A program made the translations under genes and the position numbers. 64,000 nucleotides of DNA from LMUY01 sp965198565 (GTDB taxonomy: Bacteria; Pseudomonadota; Alphaproteobacteria; Acetobacterales; Acetobacteraceae). The notes under the pieces are model-generated. The model was not told the DNA's origin. It was given only the letters and a program-made list of their open reading frames with translations, and did no database searches. The stretch covers positions 4,154,001 to 4,218,000 of the forward strand of contig OZ240665.1 in the NCBI GenBank assembly GCA_965198565.1. The letters run 5' to 3'. Each line of letters opens with the position of its first letter. The stretch's first letter is position 1. This document shows, one piece after another, positions 9,609 to 18,035 of the stretch.

Positions 9609-10726
9609 TGGGGGCGCTCGACGGGTTGCTGGTGCTTGCGCTGGAACAGGCCGTGGCGGCGCCGCTCTGCTCCTGCAAGCTGGCGGACGCGGGCGCCCGG
9701 GTGATCAAGGTGGAACGGCCGGAGGGCGACTTCGCGCGCGGCTACGATGCCGCGGTGAGCGGGCTGTCGAGCTACTTCGTGTGGCTGAACCGCGGCAAGC
9801 AGAGCCTGGTCGCCGACATCAAAGACCCGAGTGATGCCGCGTTGCTGCTGCGGCTGGCGTCGCGAGCCGACGTGTTCATCCAGAACCTGGCGCCGGGTGC
9901 GGCGGCCCGCGCGGGCTTCGGATCGGACGCGCTGCGACAGCGCTTCCCCAGGCTGATCACGGTCGACATCAGCGGCTATGGCGAAGGCAATTCCTATGCG
10001 GCGATGAAGGCGTATGACCTGCTGGTGCAGGCGGAAAGCGGCCTGGCGGGCATCACCGGGCACCCGGCGGGGCCGGGCCGCGTCGGCGTGTCGGTGTGCG
10101 ACATCGCCTGCGGCATGGCGGCGCATGCGGGCGTGCTGGAAGCGCTGATCGCACGCGGGATCACCGGGCTCGGGCGCAGCCTCAAGGTCAGCCTGTTCGA
10201 CGGCATGGCGGATTGGATGAACGTGCCGCTGCTCTACTACGAAGGCACCGGGCGGATGCCGGCGCGGGTGGGGCTGGCGCATCCGTCGATCTGCCCCTAT
10301 GGCGCGTTCGACACCAACGACGGCGCCTTGGTGCTGATCTCGATTCAGAACGAGCGCGAGTGGCAGGCCTTCTGCACGCACTTCTTACAGAAACCAGGCC
10401 TGTGGCAGCAGCCTGGCTTCGAGAGCAACAACGCGCGCGTCGCCAACCGCCCCGCGGTGGACGGCTTGCTCGCGTCCGTGTTCGCGACGCTGTCCCGCGC
10501 CGAGGCGGCGGATCGGCTGGCGGCGGGGAACATCGCGTTCGGCTTCGTCAACGATCTCGCGGCGCTGGCGCGGCATCCGGCGTTGCGACGGGTGCAGGTG
10601 GACACCCCAAACGGCCCGGCGACGATAGCGGCCCCGCCGGTGCTGCAGGACGGTGGATCGGCCACGCTCGGCCCGGTGCCTGCGATTGGCGAGCACTCGG
10701 CCGCGATCCGGGCCGAGTTCGGCTAG
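9608..10726 (+). CDS. Family III CoA-transferase (CaiB/BaiF)
   Basis: A 372-residue formyl-CoA-transferase-type enzyme that moves CoA between carboxylic acids. Family features are ALEQAVAAPLCSCKLADAG near the N-terminus, VIKVERPEGDFARGYD, LNRGKQSLVADIK, and MKAYDLLVQAESGLAGITG, whose aspartate is the expected acyl-anhydride nucleophile. The start ATG overlaps the acyl-CoA dehydrogenase stop (TGATG). Size and composition (SICPYGAFDTNDG) resemble members acting on small dicarboxylates such as mesaconate, itaconate or citramalate, but the substrate is inference. It activates the acid that the adjacent dehydrogenase would use, or recycles CoA from its product. Confidence 0.88.
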   Translation: MGALDGLLVLALEQAVAAPLCSCKLADAGARVIKVERPEGDFARGYDAAVSGLSSYFVWLNRGKQSLVADIKDPSDAALLLRLASRADVFIQNLAPGAAARAGFGSDALRQRFPRLITVDISGYGEGNSYAAMKAYDLLVQAESGLAGITGHPAGPGRVGVSVCDIACGMAAHAGVLEALIARGITGLGRSLKVSLFDGMADWMNVPLLYYEGTGRMPARVGLAHPSICPYGAFDTNDGALVLISIQNEREWQAFCTHFLQKPGLWQQPGFESNNARVANRPAVDGLLASVFATLSRAEAADRLAAGNIAFGFVNDLAALARHPALRRVQVDTPNGPATIAAPPVLQDGGSATLGPVPAIGEHSAAIRAEFG

Positions 10727-10754
10727 TACAGCGGTTCCACGGCGCTGCTCCAAA

Positions 10755-10832
10755 CCGTAGGGTGCGTTGCGCTCTGGCAACGCACCATCGTGCCGCTGGT
10801 GCTGGGGTGCCAAAGCGCACCCCACCCTACGA
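10755..10832. repeat. Dispersed intergenic repeat, copy 2 (GTAGGGTGCGTTG family)
   Basis: This copy is near-identical in order to the one at 3360-3437: CCGTAGGGTGCGTTGCG, CAACGCACCAT, GGGGTGCCAAAGCGCA, CCCACCCTACGA. It sits between the convergent CoA-transferase and response-regulator genes. Terminal inverted repeats GTAGGGTG/CACCCTAC are perfect here. Confidence 0.85.
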
Positions 10833-10850
10833 AGTTGGTGAGGCGCCGGG

Positions 10851-11753
10851 TCATTCGGCGAGCGAGCGGAAAGCGAGGGCCACGGCCGCCGAGCGGCTCT
10901 CCACACCGAACTTCGTATACATCTGCTCGAGATGCTTGTTTACAGTACGCGGGCTGAGCCCGAGGATTTCGGCAATGTCGCGGTTGGACTTGCCGCGGGC
11001 GAGCCACATCAGCACCTCTGCCTCACGCGGCGTCACGGGCAGCCGGGCACGCAGCCGCGCTTCCTCTTGCGAATGCTGCGACAGTGTCACACGCAGCAGC
11101 ACTTCGTTGTGTGACATCTGCCCGATCCGCCGCAGTTGCAGGCTCGTGCCGGCCGTGCCCGCCCGCTCCACCATCTCGCCCGGGCCCGGCGCCTGCAGCA
11201 GGTGAGCGACCGCCTCGGCCAGCCAGCCTGCGCCCTCCCCGCCCTGGGACTCGAGCATGCGCGTCGCGGTGGGCGTGGCCCAGAGCAGCCGGCCCGCCAT
11301 CGTCGTCGCGAACAAGGCGCAGCCGGCGGCGTCCATGGCCGCATGGGCGCTGGCGACGAGCTGTGCGCCCGCAAGATGCACGCGAATGCGGGCGATCAGT
11401 TCCGGAACGGATACTGGCTTGGTGACGTAGTCCACGCCCCCCGCTTCCAAGCCGCGGATGGTGTCGTCCACGGCGCTGAGGGCCGTCATGAAGATCACCG
11501 GGATCGTCGCCGCGAACGCCATGCGCTTGAGCCGGCGGCAGGTCTCGAAGCCGTCCATCTCCGGCATGACCGCATCCAGCAGCACGAGGTCCGGATGGAC
11601 CTGCTGCATGCTGGCGAGCGCCCGCTCTCCCCGGGTTGCGACCAGGACGAGGAAGCCTTCGCGCTGCAGCAGGGGCGTGAGGAAGCCGAGCGCTTCGGCG
11701 TTGTCGTCGACGAGCAGGATCGTCGGTTTTTTGGGAGCGTCGGACGGCGCCAA
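10851..11753 (-). CDS. Response regulator with LuxR-type DNA-binding domain
   Basis: A 300-residue response regulator. The receiver domain occupies residues 10-125, with acidic pocket D16/D17, phospho-acceptor D60 (LVLLDAVMPEMDG) and the conserved lysine in YVTKP. A middle PAS-like linker of about 90 residues follows, then a C-terminal LuxR/NarL helix-turn-helix (TPREAEVLMWLARGKSNRDIA, SPRTVNKHLEQMYTKFGV). The start is a TTG placed directly after the TAG of the transporter-kinase gene, so the two are co-translated. It is the obvious output partner of that kinase, and its targets are probably the amide-hydrolysis genes next door. Confidence 0.92.
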   Translation of the reverse strand: MAPSDAPKKPTILLVDDNAEALGFLTPLLQREGFLVLVATRGERALASMQQVHPDLVLLDAVMPEMDGFETCRRLKRMAFAATIPVIFMTALSAVDDTIRGLEAGGVDYVTKPVSVPELIARIRVHLAGAQLVASAHAAMDAAGCALFATTMAGRLLWATPTATRMLESQGGEGAGWLAEAVAHLLQAPGPGEMVERAGTAGTSLQLRRIGQMSHNEVLLRVTLSQHSQEEARLRARLPVTPREAEVLMWLARGKSNRDIAEILGLSPRTVNKHLEQMYTKFGVESRSAAVALAFRSLAE

Positions 11754-14700
11754 CTAGGCGGCCTCCTGCCTCGCCGACGCAATCATGGTTGCCAGCTCGT
11801 CCATGCGAAACCCGTCCAGCGCGGCGCGCATTTGCGCCACCGCCGACGACCCGCCGCGCTCGGCGTCGAGCTGGTCGAGCAGCGCACGGAGGGCGCCGAC
11901 ATGGCCGATTTCGGCGAGCCGGCTCAGCTCGTCCAGATACGGCCGCAGCGGCGTGGGACTCGCGGCAGTGTGGCGGGCGGGCACGGGCAAGGCCTCGATC
12001 CAGGTGAGCCGCAGCAACCGCCCGAGCGTGAGCACCAGCGCATGCAGGTCGAGCGGCTTGGCCAGGAACGCGTCATGCAGCGGCCGCTCGTCGAAGGTGG
12101 CGCTCGGGTCATCGGCGCTGGCGGAGAGGATGACGATCGGCGTGGTCAATCCCTGCTCGCGCAAGGCGCGTGCGAGCTGCCAGCCGTTCATCCCGGGGAG
12201 CGACAGGTCGAGCAGGAAGGCGTCGGGACGGCAGCGCTCGGTCAGCCGCAGGCAGCTCGCCGCGTCTGGTGCGGTCAGCAGCGCGAAGCCGAGCGGGGAG
12301 AGCGCTTTGTCCAGCAACAGGCGATGCCCCGCGTCGTCGTCCACCACCATCAGCGTGCGCGGGGGGCCGGAGAAGCCGACGATGCGCTGCGGCGACGATT
12401 GCGGCGCGCCGGCCTGATGGGTGGCGGTGAGCAGCAACCGCACGGTGAACACGCTGCCCTCGCCGGGCCGGCTGCGCAGGGTGATCTCGCCGCCGAGGAT
12501 TTCGGTGAGCAGCTTGGTGATGGTAAGGCCCAAGCCGATGCCCAGCGTCACCGGCTCGCCCTGCGCCTCGACGCGCTCGAACGGGTTGAAGATACGCTGC
12601 TGGTCCTCGGGCGCGATGCCGCTCCCGCTGTCTGCCACCTCGAGTTCGATGAGCTGCCCGCTGCGCCGCGCCCGCAATGCCACGCCGCCTCGAGCGGTGA
12701 ACTTCACCGCGTTGGACAGCAGGTTGATCACGATCTGCCGCAGACGGGTCTCGTCGGTGCTGACGGCAACTGGCAGGTTAGGCCCTGCCTCATAGGCCAG
12801 CGCGATGCCCTTCGCCTGCGCCTGCAGCCGGAACATGTCCGCGATCTGGCGGAGGAAATCGTCCAGCCGGATGTCACGGCGGTCGAGTTGCACCCGCCCG
12901 GCTTCGATCTTGGCGACATCGAGCAAGCCCTCGATCAGTCCCGCCATATGCTCGCCGCTGCGCCGCATGGTGCGGATCGCCACCGCCTGGTCGTGCGACA
13001 AGTCTGGGTCGAGCTCGAGCAACTGGGCATAGCCGAGCACGACGTTGAGCGGCGTGCGAAGCTCGTGGCTGACGCCGACGACGAAGCGGCTCTTGGCGAT
13101 GTTGGCTGCTTCGGCCACCTCCTTGGCCTTCTGCAATTTGGCATCGGTGCGGCGATGGGCGGCAATCTCGCTCATCAGGCGAACCGTCTGCCGCCGGGTC
13201 TCGTCCTCTGCCGCGGCTTGGGTCTGTTGCGCGAGCACCAGCAGCCAGGCGGCGACGCCGGCGATGATGAGCAAGACGAAGAACGCCCGCCACAGCGCGT
13301 CGTCCAACAGCGCGCGCTCGGGTGCATGGCCGGCAGACGTTTGCAGGCCGATGGCGATCAGGATGCCCCCCACCGCAGCCGCCAGCATGGCGAAGATGCC
13401 GAGGAAGCGCAGCAGCGGCGCCGACAGCTTGGGCAACAGCGTCGCGGGTACGGCGGATCGCAGCAAGCTGCCGAGCTGCGCGGCGATCCGTCCGTGCGGC
13501 TTGCAGGCGTCGCGGCAGCGCGCGTCGAGCGAGCAGCAGAGCGAGCAGATGACGCCGCCATAGGCGGGGCAGAACGCCGTGTCCTCCGGCTCGAACTCGT
13601 TGCAGCAAACCAGGCAGGCGCGGCCGCTGGCATGGGCCGCCCACGACCGTCGGGGACGGCGGGCGAGATAGAAGCGCCCGCCGGTGAGCGCCGCGATGAC
13701 GGGCGCGGTGATGAACGCGACGGCCAGCGCCACCAACGGCGCCGCACACTGCGCGAGTTCCCCCAGGCTCCCGGCGTAGGCGGTGATGCCGAACGCGATG
13801 GCCAGCGTCATCGCACCGATGCCGACCGGGTTCACGTCATAGAGATGCGCGCGCTTGAACTCGATGGTGGGCGGCGCGAGGCCGATGCTGCGGATCACCA
13901 CCAGGTCCGACACCAGCGCGCCGACCCAGGCGCTGGCCACCACCGAATAGAGTGCCAGCACGCCTTCGACGGCTTGGTAGAAACCGATCTCCATCAGCAG
14001 CAGCGCGATGGCGACGTTGAACACGACCCAGACCACCCGGCCGGGATGGCTGCGGGTCAGCCGCGAGAAGAAGTTCGACCAGGCGATCGACCCGGCGTAC
14101 GCGTTGGTCACGTTGATCTTGAGCTGGGCCAGGATCACCAGCGCCCCGGTCAGGGCCAAAGCCGCGCCGCGTGGCAGCACCGAGCCGAATGCGGAGGCAT
14201 ACATGATGCCGGGCTGCACCGCGTGCTCTGGCGAAACCCCGTGCGACAGCGCCAGCCAGGCCAGCAGCGACCCGGCGAACAGCTTGAGCATGCCAGGGCC
14301 GATCCAGCCCGGCCCCGCCGCCAGAACGGCGAGCCACCAGCGCCAGCTCTCGCCGGGTTTGGGCCGGGCCAGGAAGCGCAGGAAGTCCACCTGCTCCCCC
14401 ACCTGCGCGATCAGCGACATGATGATGGACGCGGCCGCGCCGAACGGCAGCAGGCCGAACGCCGGAACGCCGGCCACGGTGAAATGCGTCCAGCCCGCGC
14501 AGTCCACTCCCGCAAAAGCCATCATGACGAAGGGCGCCAAGTTCAGCACGACCCAAGCGGGTTGCGTCCAGCGTTGGAACCGGCCGATCACCCGCATGCC
14601 GCGCATGACGATGGGGATGACGACGAGAGCGGCGGCGATGTAGCCGATGGCTTCCGGCACGCCCAGGCAAAGCCGCAGCGCGCCGGCGAGAATGGAGGCT

Positions 14701-15098
14701 TCGATGGCGAAGAAGATGAACGTGAAGCTGGCGTAGATCAGCGATGTGATGGTCGAGCCGAGATAGCCGAAGCCAGCGCCGCGGGTCAGCAGGTCGATGT
14801 CGAGCCCGCGGCGCGCCGCGCACACCGCAATCGGCAAGGCGGTGAGGAAGATCAGCAGGCCCGAGGCCACGATCGCCGCCGCTGCGTTCAAAAACCCGTA
14901 GCGCAGCGTCACCACGGCGCCGATCGCCTCGAGCGCCAAGAACGAGGTGGCGCCGAGCGCGGTGTTGGCGACTTGCCCCGGCCGCCATTTGCGCGCCGAC
15001 ACCGCGGTGAAGCGCAACGCGTAATCCTCGAGGGTCTGGTCCGCAACCCAGCGGTTATAGGCTCGCCGCGATTGTATGATCTGCTGCCGAAGCGCCAT
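11754..15098 (-). CDS. NCS1-transporter/hybrid histidine kinase fusion (sensor)
   Basis: A sensor kinase of about 1114 residues. Residues 1-490 form a complete NCS1 (cytosine/allantoin permease) transporter-like domain of about 12 helices, closely matching the neighbouring transporter at 18036-19694 (LLTRGAGFGYLGSTITS is identical in both). Residues 492-533 hold an eight-cysteine module (ICSLCCSL...C.D.CKP). Two further helices (about 560-620) lead to a coiled linker and a HisKA domain with H at about 677 (VSHELRTPLN). An HATPase follows (NLLSNAVKF, GIGLGLTI), then a receiver domain (LMVVDDD, phospho-Asp about 964) and a helical tail. The ATG at 15098 follows AAGGAGGT; a longer reading is unlikely. 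It is divergent from fmdA, and the downstream gene is its response regulator. Confidence 0.9.
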   Translation of the reverse strand: MALRQQIIQSRRAYNRWVADQTLEDYALRFTAVSARKWRPGQVANTALGATSFLALEAIGAVVTLRYGFLNAAAAIVASGLLIFLTALPIAVCAARRGLDIDLLTRGAGFGYLGSTITSLIYASFTFIFFAIEASILAGALRLCLGVPEAIGYIAAALVVIPIVMRGMRVIGRFQRWTQPAWVVLNLAPFVMMAFAGVDCAGWTHFTVAGVPAFGLLPFGAAASIIMSLIAQVGEQVDFLRFLARPKPGESWRWWLAVLAAGPGWIGPGMLKLFAGSLLAWLALSHGVSPEHAVQPGIMYASAFGSVLPRGAALALTGALVILAQLKINVTNAYAGSIAWSNFFSRLTRSHPGRVVWVVFNVAIALLLMEIGFYQAVEGVLALYSVVASAWVGALVSDLVVIRSIGLAPPTIEFKRAHLYDVNPVGIGAMTLAIAFGITAYAGSLGELAQCAAPLVALAVAFITAPVIAALTGGRFYLARRPRRSWAAHASGRACLVCCNEFEPEDTAFCPAYGGVICSLCCSLDARCRDACKPHGRIAAQLGSLLRSAVPATLLPKLSAPLLRFLGIFAMLAAAVGGILIAIGLQTSAGHAPERALLDDALWRAFFVLLIIAGVAAWLLVLAQQTQAAAEDETRRQTVRLMSEIAAHRRTDAKLQKAKEVAEAANIAKSRFVVGVSHELRTPLNVVLGYAQLLELDPDLSHDQAVAIRTMRRSGEHMAGLIEGLLDVAKIEAGRVQLDRRDIRLDDFLRQIADMFRLQAQAKGIALAYEAGPNLPVAVSTDETRLRQIVINLLSNAVKFTARGGVALRARRSGQLIELEVADSGSGIAPEDQQRIFNPFERVEAQGEPVTLGIGLGLTITKLLTEILGGEITLRSRPGEGSVFTVRLLLTATHQAGAPQSSPQRIVGFSGPPRTLMVVDDDAGHRLLLDKALSPLGFALLTAPDAASCLRLTERCRPDAFLLDLSLPGMNGWQLARALREQGLTTPIVILSASADDPSATFDERPLHDAFLAKPLDLHALVLTLGRLLRLTWIEALPVPARHTAASPTPLRPYLDELSRLAEIGHVGALRALLDQLDAERGGSSAVAQMRAALDGFRMDELATMIASARQEAA

Positions 15099-15215
15099 GT
15101 TTAAGGGGCCACCTCCTTGTGGACGAGTGTGACGCTTCCCCGGAACGTCCCGCCGTGGACGCACGGCCCGATCCTGCCCCGACACTCCGCGTTAATCCAC
15201 TGAAAAACACACGCG

Positions 15216-15236
15216 TGACGTACGGCAAATGACGTA
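15216..15236. promoter_or_regulatory. TGACGTA direct repeats between sensor kinase and fmdA
   Basis: Two exact TGACGTA copies spaced 14 bases apart lie in the 216-base divergent region between the kinase gene and fmdA. This is a plausible tandem binding site for a NarL/LuxR-type response regulator. The function is inference from position and repetition only. Confidence 0.35.
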
Positions 15237-15314
15237 TTTCCACGTCTATCCATGCTCCAGACGATAACGCCATGACGGTCTATCGCAATGCGTCCTATCG
15301 CAAGGAGCCTCGAC

Positions 15315-16550
15315 ATGGCTGACACGCCGATCAAGGTCGATCTCGGCACGTCGCCCTACGACAACGACATGATCCACAACCGCTGGCACCCGGATATCCC
15401 GATGGTGGCGACCGTCAAGCCCGGCGACGACTTCATCGTCGAGTGCTACGATTGGACCGGCGGCTTCATCAAGAACAACGATTCCGCCGAAGATGTGCGC
15501 GACATCGACCTGTCGATCGTTCATTTCCTGAGCGGTCCGATCGGCGTCGCCGGCGCCGAGCCTGGCGACCTGATCGTGGTGGACTTTCTCGACATCGGCG
15601 CCTTCCCGCATAATAGCTGGGGCTTCAACGGCTTCTTCTCGAAGCAGAACGGCGGCGGCTTTCTCACCGAGCATTTCCCGCTGGCGCATAAGTCGATTTG
15701 GGACTTTTCGGGCATGTTCACCCACTCGCGCCACGTGCCGGGAGTGGAGTATGCCGGGCTGATCCATCCCGGCCTGATCGGCTGCCTGCCGTCCAAACCG
15801 CTGCTCGACACTTGGAACACGCGGGAGGTCGGCTTCATCCAAACCAACCCGACCCGCGTCCCGCCGCTGGCCAACGCGCCGTTCGGGCCGACCGCGCATA
15901 TGGGGCGGCTGAGCGGCGACGCGAAGGCGGCGGCGGCGGCCGAGGGCGCGCGCACAGTGCCGCCGCGCGAGCATGGCGGCAATTGCGACATCAAGGATCT
16001 CTCACGCGGCGCGCGCGTGTTCTTCCCGGTCTATGTGCCCGGCGGCGGCCTGTCGGTCGGCGACCTGCATTTCAGCCAGGGCGACGGCGAGATCACATTC
16101 TGCGGCGCCATCGAAATGCCGGGCTGGATCCACATCCGCGTCAGCGCCGTGATCAAGGACGGCATGGCGAAATACGGCGTGAAGAACCCGATCTTCAAGC
16201 CGAGCCCGATCACCCCGAAATACCAGGACTATCTGATCTTCGAAGGCATTTCGGTCGACGAGGCGGGGACGCAGCACTATCTGGACGTGGGCGTGGCGTA
16301 TCGCCAGGCGTGCCTGAACGCGATCGAATACCTGAAGAAGTTCGGCTACTCGGGCGCGCAGGCGTATTCCATCTTGGGCACTGCCCCGGTGCAGGGCCAT
16401 ATCAGCGGCGTGGTGGACATTCCGAATGCCTGCGCCACGCTGTGGCTGCCGACGGAGATTTTCGCCTTCGACATCCAGCCCGGCGCGGATGGGCCGAAGC
16501 AGATGGTGGGCGGCGGCATGGACGTGGCGCAGGCGCCGGACAAGGTTTGA
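15315..16550 (+). CDS. fmdA: Formamidase/acetamidase
   Basis: A 411-residue enzyme of the FmdA_AmdA family, which hydrolyses formamide or acetamide to ammonia and the acid in the cytoplasm. Typical segments are HNRWHPDIPMVATVKPGDDF, YDWTGGFIKNNDSAEDV, GVEYAGLIHPGLIGCLPS, then REHGGNCDIKDLSRGA, and the metal/active-site region YVPGGGLSVGDLHFSQGDGE. I start at the ATG at 15315 behind AAGGAG, which gives the family's normal length; the frame could be extended to 15288. It overlaps fmdB (TGATG) and is divergent from the sensor kinase that probably controls it. Formamide as substrate is the favoured reading. Confidence 0.93.
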   Translation: MADTPIKVDLGTSPYDNDMIHNRWHPDIPMVATVKPGDDFIVECYDWTGGFIKNNDSAEDVRDIDLSIVHFLSGPIGVAGAEPGDLIVVDFLDIGAFPHNSWGFNGFFSKQNGGGFLTEHFPLAHKSIWDFSGMFTHSRHVPGVEYAGLIHPGLIGCLPSKPLLDTWNTREVGFIQTNPTRVPPLANAPFGPTAHMGRLSGDAKAAAAAEGARTVPPREHGGNCDIKDLSRGARVFFPVYVPGGGLSVGDLHFSQGDGEITFCGAIEMPGWIHIRVSAVIKDGMAKYGVKNPIFKPSPITPKYQDYLIFEGISVDEAGTQHYLDVGVAYRQACLNAIEYLKKFGYSGAQAYSILGTAPVQGHISGVVDIPNACATLWLPTEIFAFDIQPGADGPKQMVGGGMDVAQAPDKV

Positions 16551-16861
16551 TGCCGGTTTATATGTATGAGTGTGGCGAGTGCGGCGCGTTCGAGGGCGTG
16601 CGCCCGGTGTCGGAGTATGACCGGCCCGCACCCTGCCCCGGCTGCGGCGAGGCGGCGCCGCGGGCGCTGACGGTGCCGTCGTATGCGGCGATGGACGGCA
16701 CACGGCGGATTGCCGCGGCGACCAACGAGCGGAGTGCGCATGCGCCGGCGTCGTCGCGCAGCCATCCCAGCGGGTGCGCCTGTTGCCGCACGCCGGGGCC
16801 GCGCCGGGCCGACGGGATGAAGAGTTTTGCGGGGGCGCGGCCTTGGATGATTAGCCACTGA
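16550..16861 (+). CDS. fmdB: FmdB-type zinc-ribbon protein
   Basis: A 103-residue protein starting MPVYMYECGECGAFE, with paired CxxC knuckles (CGEC and CPGC) forming the FmdB/regulatory zinc ribbon, then a basic tail containing CACC. Proteins of this family accompany formamidase operons, where the founding member was proposed to regulate fmdA. Its start overlaps the fmdA stop as TGATG, so it should be made in step with the enzyme. The tail after residue 50 is poorly conserved in my reading. It is convergent with amiE. Confidence 0.85.
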   Translation: MPVYMYECGECGAFEGVRPVSEYDRPAPCPGCGEAAPRALTVPSYAAMDGTRRIAAATNERSAHAPASSRSHPSGCACCRTPGPRRADGMKSFAGARPWMISH

Positions 16862-16901
16862 GGTGGGGGGCTGGGCGGTGGGGGCTGCCCAGCTTTGACC
16901 G

Positions 16902-17936
16902 TTACTCTGCGGCTTGTTGGACTGGAAGGCCCTCGATCGGGCAGTCGGCGACGCCCACGTCCGTGCGCGTGAGGGCTTCGACTTGGAGCCGCATCGCTTC
17001 CGGGTCGGCCACCCAGTTGCGATAGAACTCGAAGGGGCATTCCGACTTGCCGTGCACGTTCTCGCGCGAGTTGATCATCCCCGTGTAGCCGCGGTGCAGC
17101 AGCTTGAACAGGTGGTTCTGCGACTGCATGGTGCGCCGGGCCTCGCGGATCAGCGGCACCGAAAGCTGCGCGTATTGGATGCCGTTTTCTTCCGTGCCGC
17201 ACTCGCCCAGGGTGCGGCCGTCGAAGCCGATCACCGACGAGTGGCCGAAATAGGAGTAGACGCCGTCGAACCCCGACGCATTGGCAACCGCCACGTAGAC
17301 GTTGTTGGCCCACGCCATGGCTTTGGCCATGAGGATCTGCTGCTCCTTGGCGGGATACATGTAGCCCTGGCAGCGCACCACCAACTCGGCGCCGCGCATC
17401 GCCACGTCGCGCCAGATTTCGGGGTAGTTGCCGTCGTCGCAGATGATCAGGCTGACCTTGAGCCCCTTAGGGCCATCCGAAACATAGGTGCAGTCCCCGG
17501 GGTACCAGCCCTCGATCGGCGTCCAGGGCATGATCTTGCGGTATTTCTGGACGATCTCACCCTCGGCGTTCATCAGAATGAGCGTGTTGTAGGGCACCTT
17601 CTCTGGATGGCCCTCGTGCCGCTCGCCGGTGAGCGAGAACACGCCCCAGACCTTTGCCTTGCGGCAGGCGGCGGCAAAGATCTCGGTTTCGGCGCCGGGG
17701 ATGGTGGCCGCGGTGTCGAACATCTCCTGGCGGTCGTACATGATGCCGTGCGTGCTGTATTCGGGGAAGATCACCAGGTCCATGCCGGGCAGCCCCATCT
17801 TCATGCCGCCGATCATGTCGGCGATGGCATGGCAGTTGGCCAGCACCTGCTCGGTGGTGTGAAGCCGCGGCATCTTGTAGTTGACGACGGCAACCCCGAC
17901 GCTGTCGTGGCTGCTGCCAATGTCGCCATGAAACAT
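16902..17936 (-). CDS. amiE: Aliphatic amidase
   Basis: A 344-residue nitrilase-superfamily amidase. It follows Pseudomonas AmiE closely along its length (N-terminus MFHGDIGSSHDSVGVAVVNY). The triad is present: E59 in FPEYS, lysine in YRKIMPW and cysteine in LIICDDGNYPE. WGVFSLTGERHEGHP and RCQGYMYPAK are also AmiE-specific. It hydrolyses short amides (acetamide, propionamide) to acid plus ammonia. It is preceded by AAGGAG and lies about 100 bases downstream of the NCS1 transporter on the same strand, separated by a hairpin and TTGAAAACG repeats. Formamidase AmiF is the nearest alternative but fits less well. Confidence 0.94.
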   Translation of the reverse strand: MFHGDIGSSHDSVGVAVVNYKMPRLHTTEQVLANCHAIADMIGGMKMGLPGMDLVIFPEYSTHGIMYDRQEMFDTAATIPGAETEIFAAACRKAKVWGVFSLTGERHEGHPEKVPYNTLILMNAEGEIVQKYRKIMPWTPIEGWYPGDCTYVSDGPKGLKVSLIICDDGNYPEIWRDVAMRGAELVVRCQGYMYPAKEQQILMAKAMAWANNVYVAVANASGFDGVYSYFGHSSVIGFDGRTLGECGTEENGIQYAQLSVPLIREARRTMQSQNHLFKLLHRGYTGMINSRENVHGKSECPFEFYRNWVADPEAMRLQVEALTRTDVGVADCPIEGLPVQQAAE

Positions 17937-17955
17937 GGCAGTCTCCTTCCCCGAG

Positions 17956-17989
17956 TTGAAAACGTGCTTGAAAACGTTGCTTGAAAACG
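17956..17989. repeat. Three TTGAAAACG direct repeats upstream of amiE
   Basis: Copies lie at 17956-17964, 17968-17976 and 17981-17989 (period 12-13), directly after a GC hairpin in the transporter-amiE spacer. On the transcribed (minus) strand they read CGTTTTCAA, so they also give T-rich runs after the hairpin. They are possibly a protein-binding array or part of an attenuator. Confidence 0.6.
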
Positions 17990-17992
17990 CGA

Positions 17993-18019
17993 GCGGGCGG
18001 CGCCGACGACGCCGCCCGC
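17993..18019 (-). terminator. GC-rich hairpin between transporter and amiE
   Basis: Arms GCGGGCGGCG and CGCCGCCCGC (10 perfect pairs, 7-base loop) lie in the spacer. Reading leftward it is followed by CGTTTTC. It could partly terminate transcription after the transporter, or cap a processed amiE mRNA. Confidence 0.55.
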
Positions 18020-18035
18020 CCTGGTGCTTGTTGGT

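Noticed and set aside
11136..15104. A 1322-codon open frame on the plus strand
   Set aside because: It is antisense to the transporter-kinase gene and arises from GC-rich codon use; the product is a low-complexity Arg/Gln/Gly/His string with no domain, whereas the minus strand encodes well-known motifs throughout.
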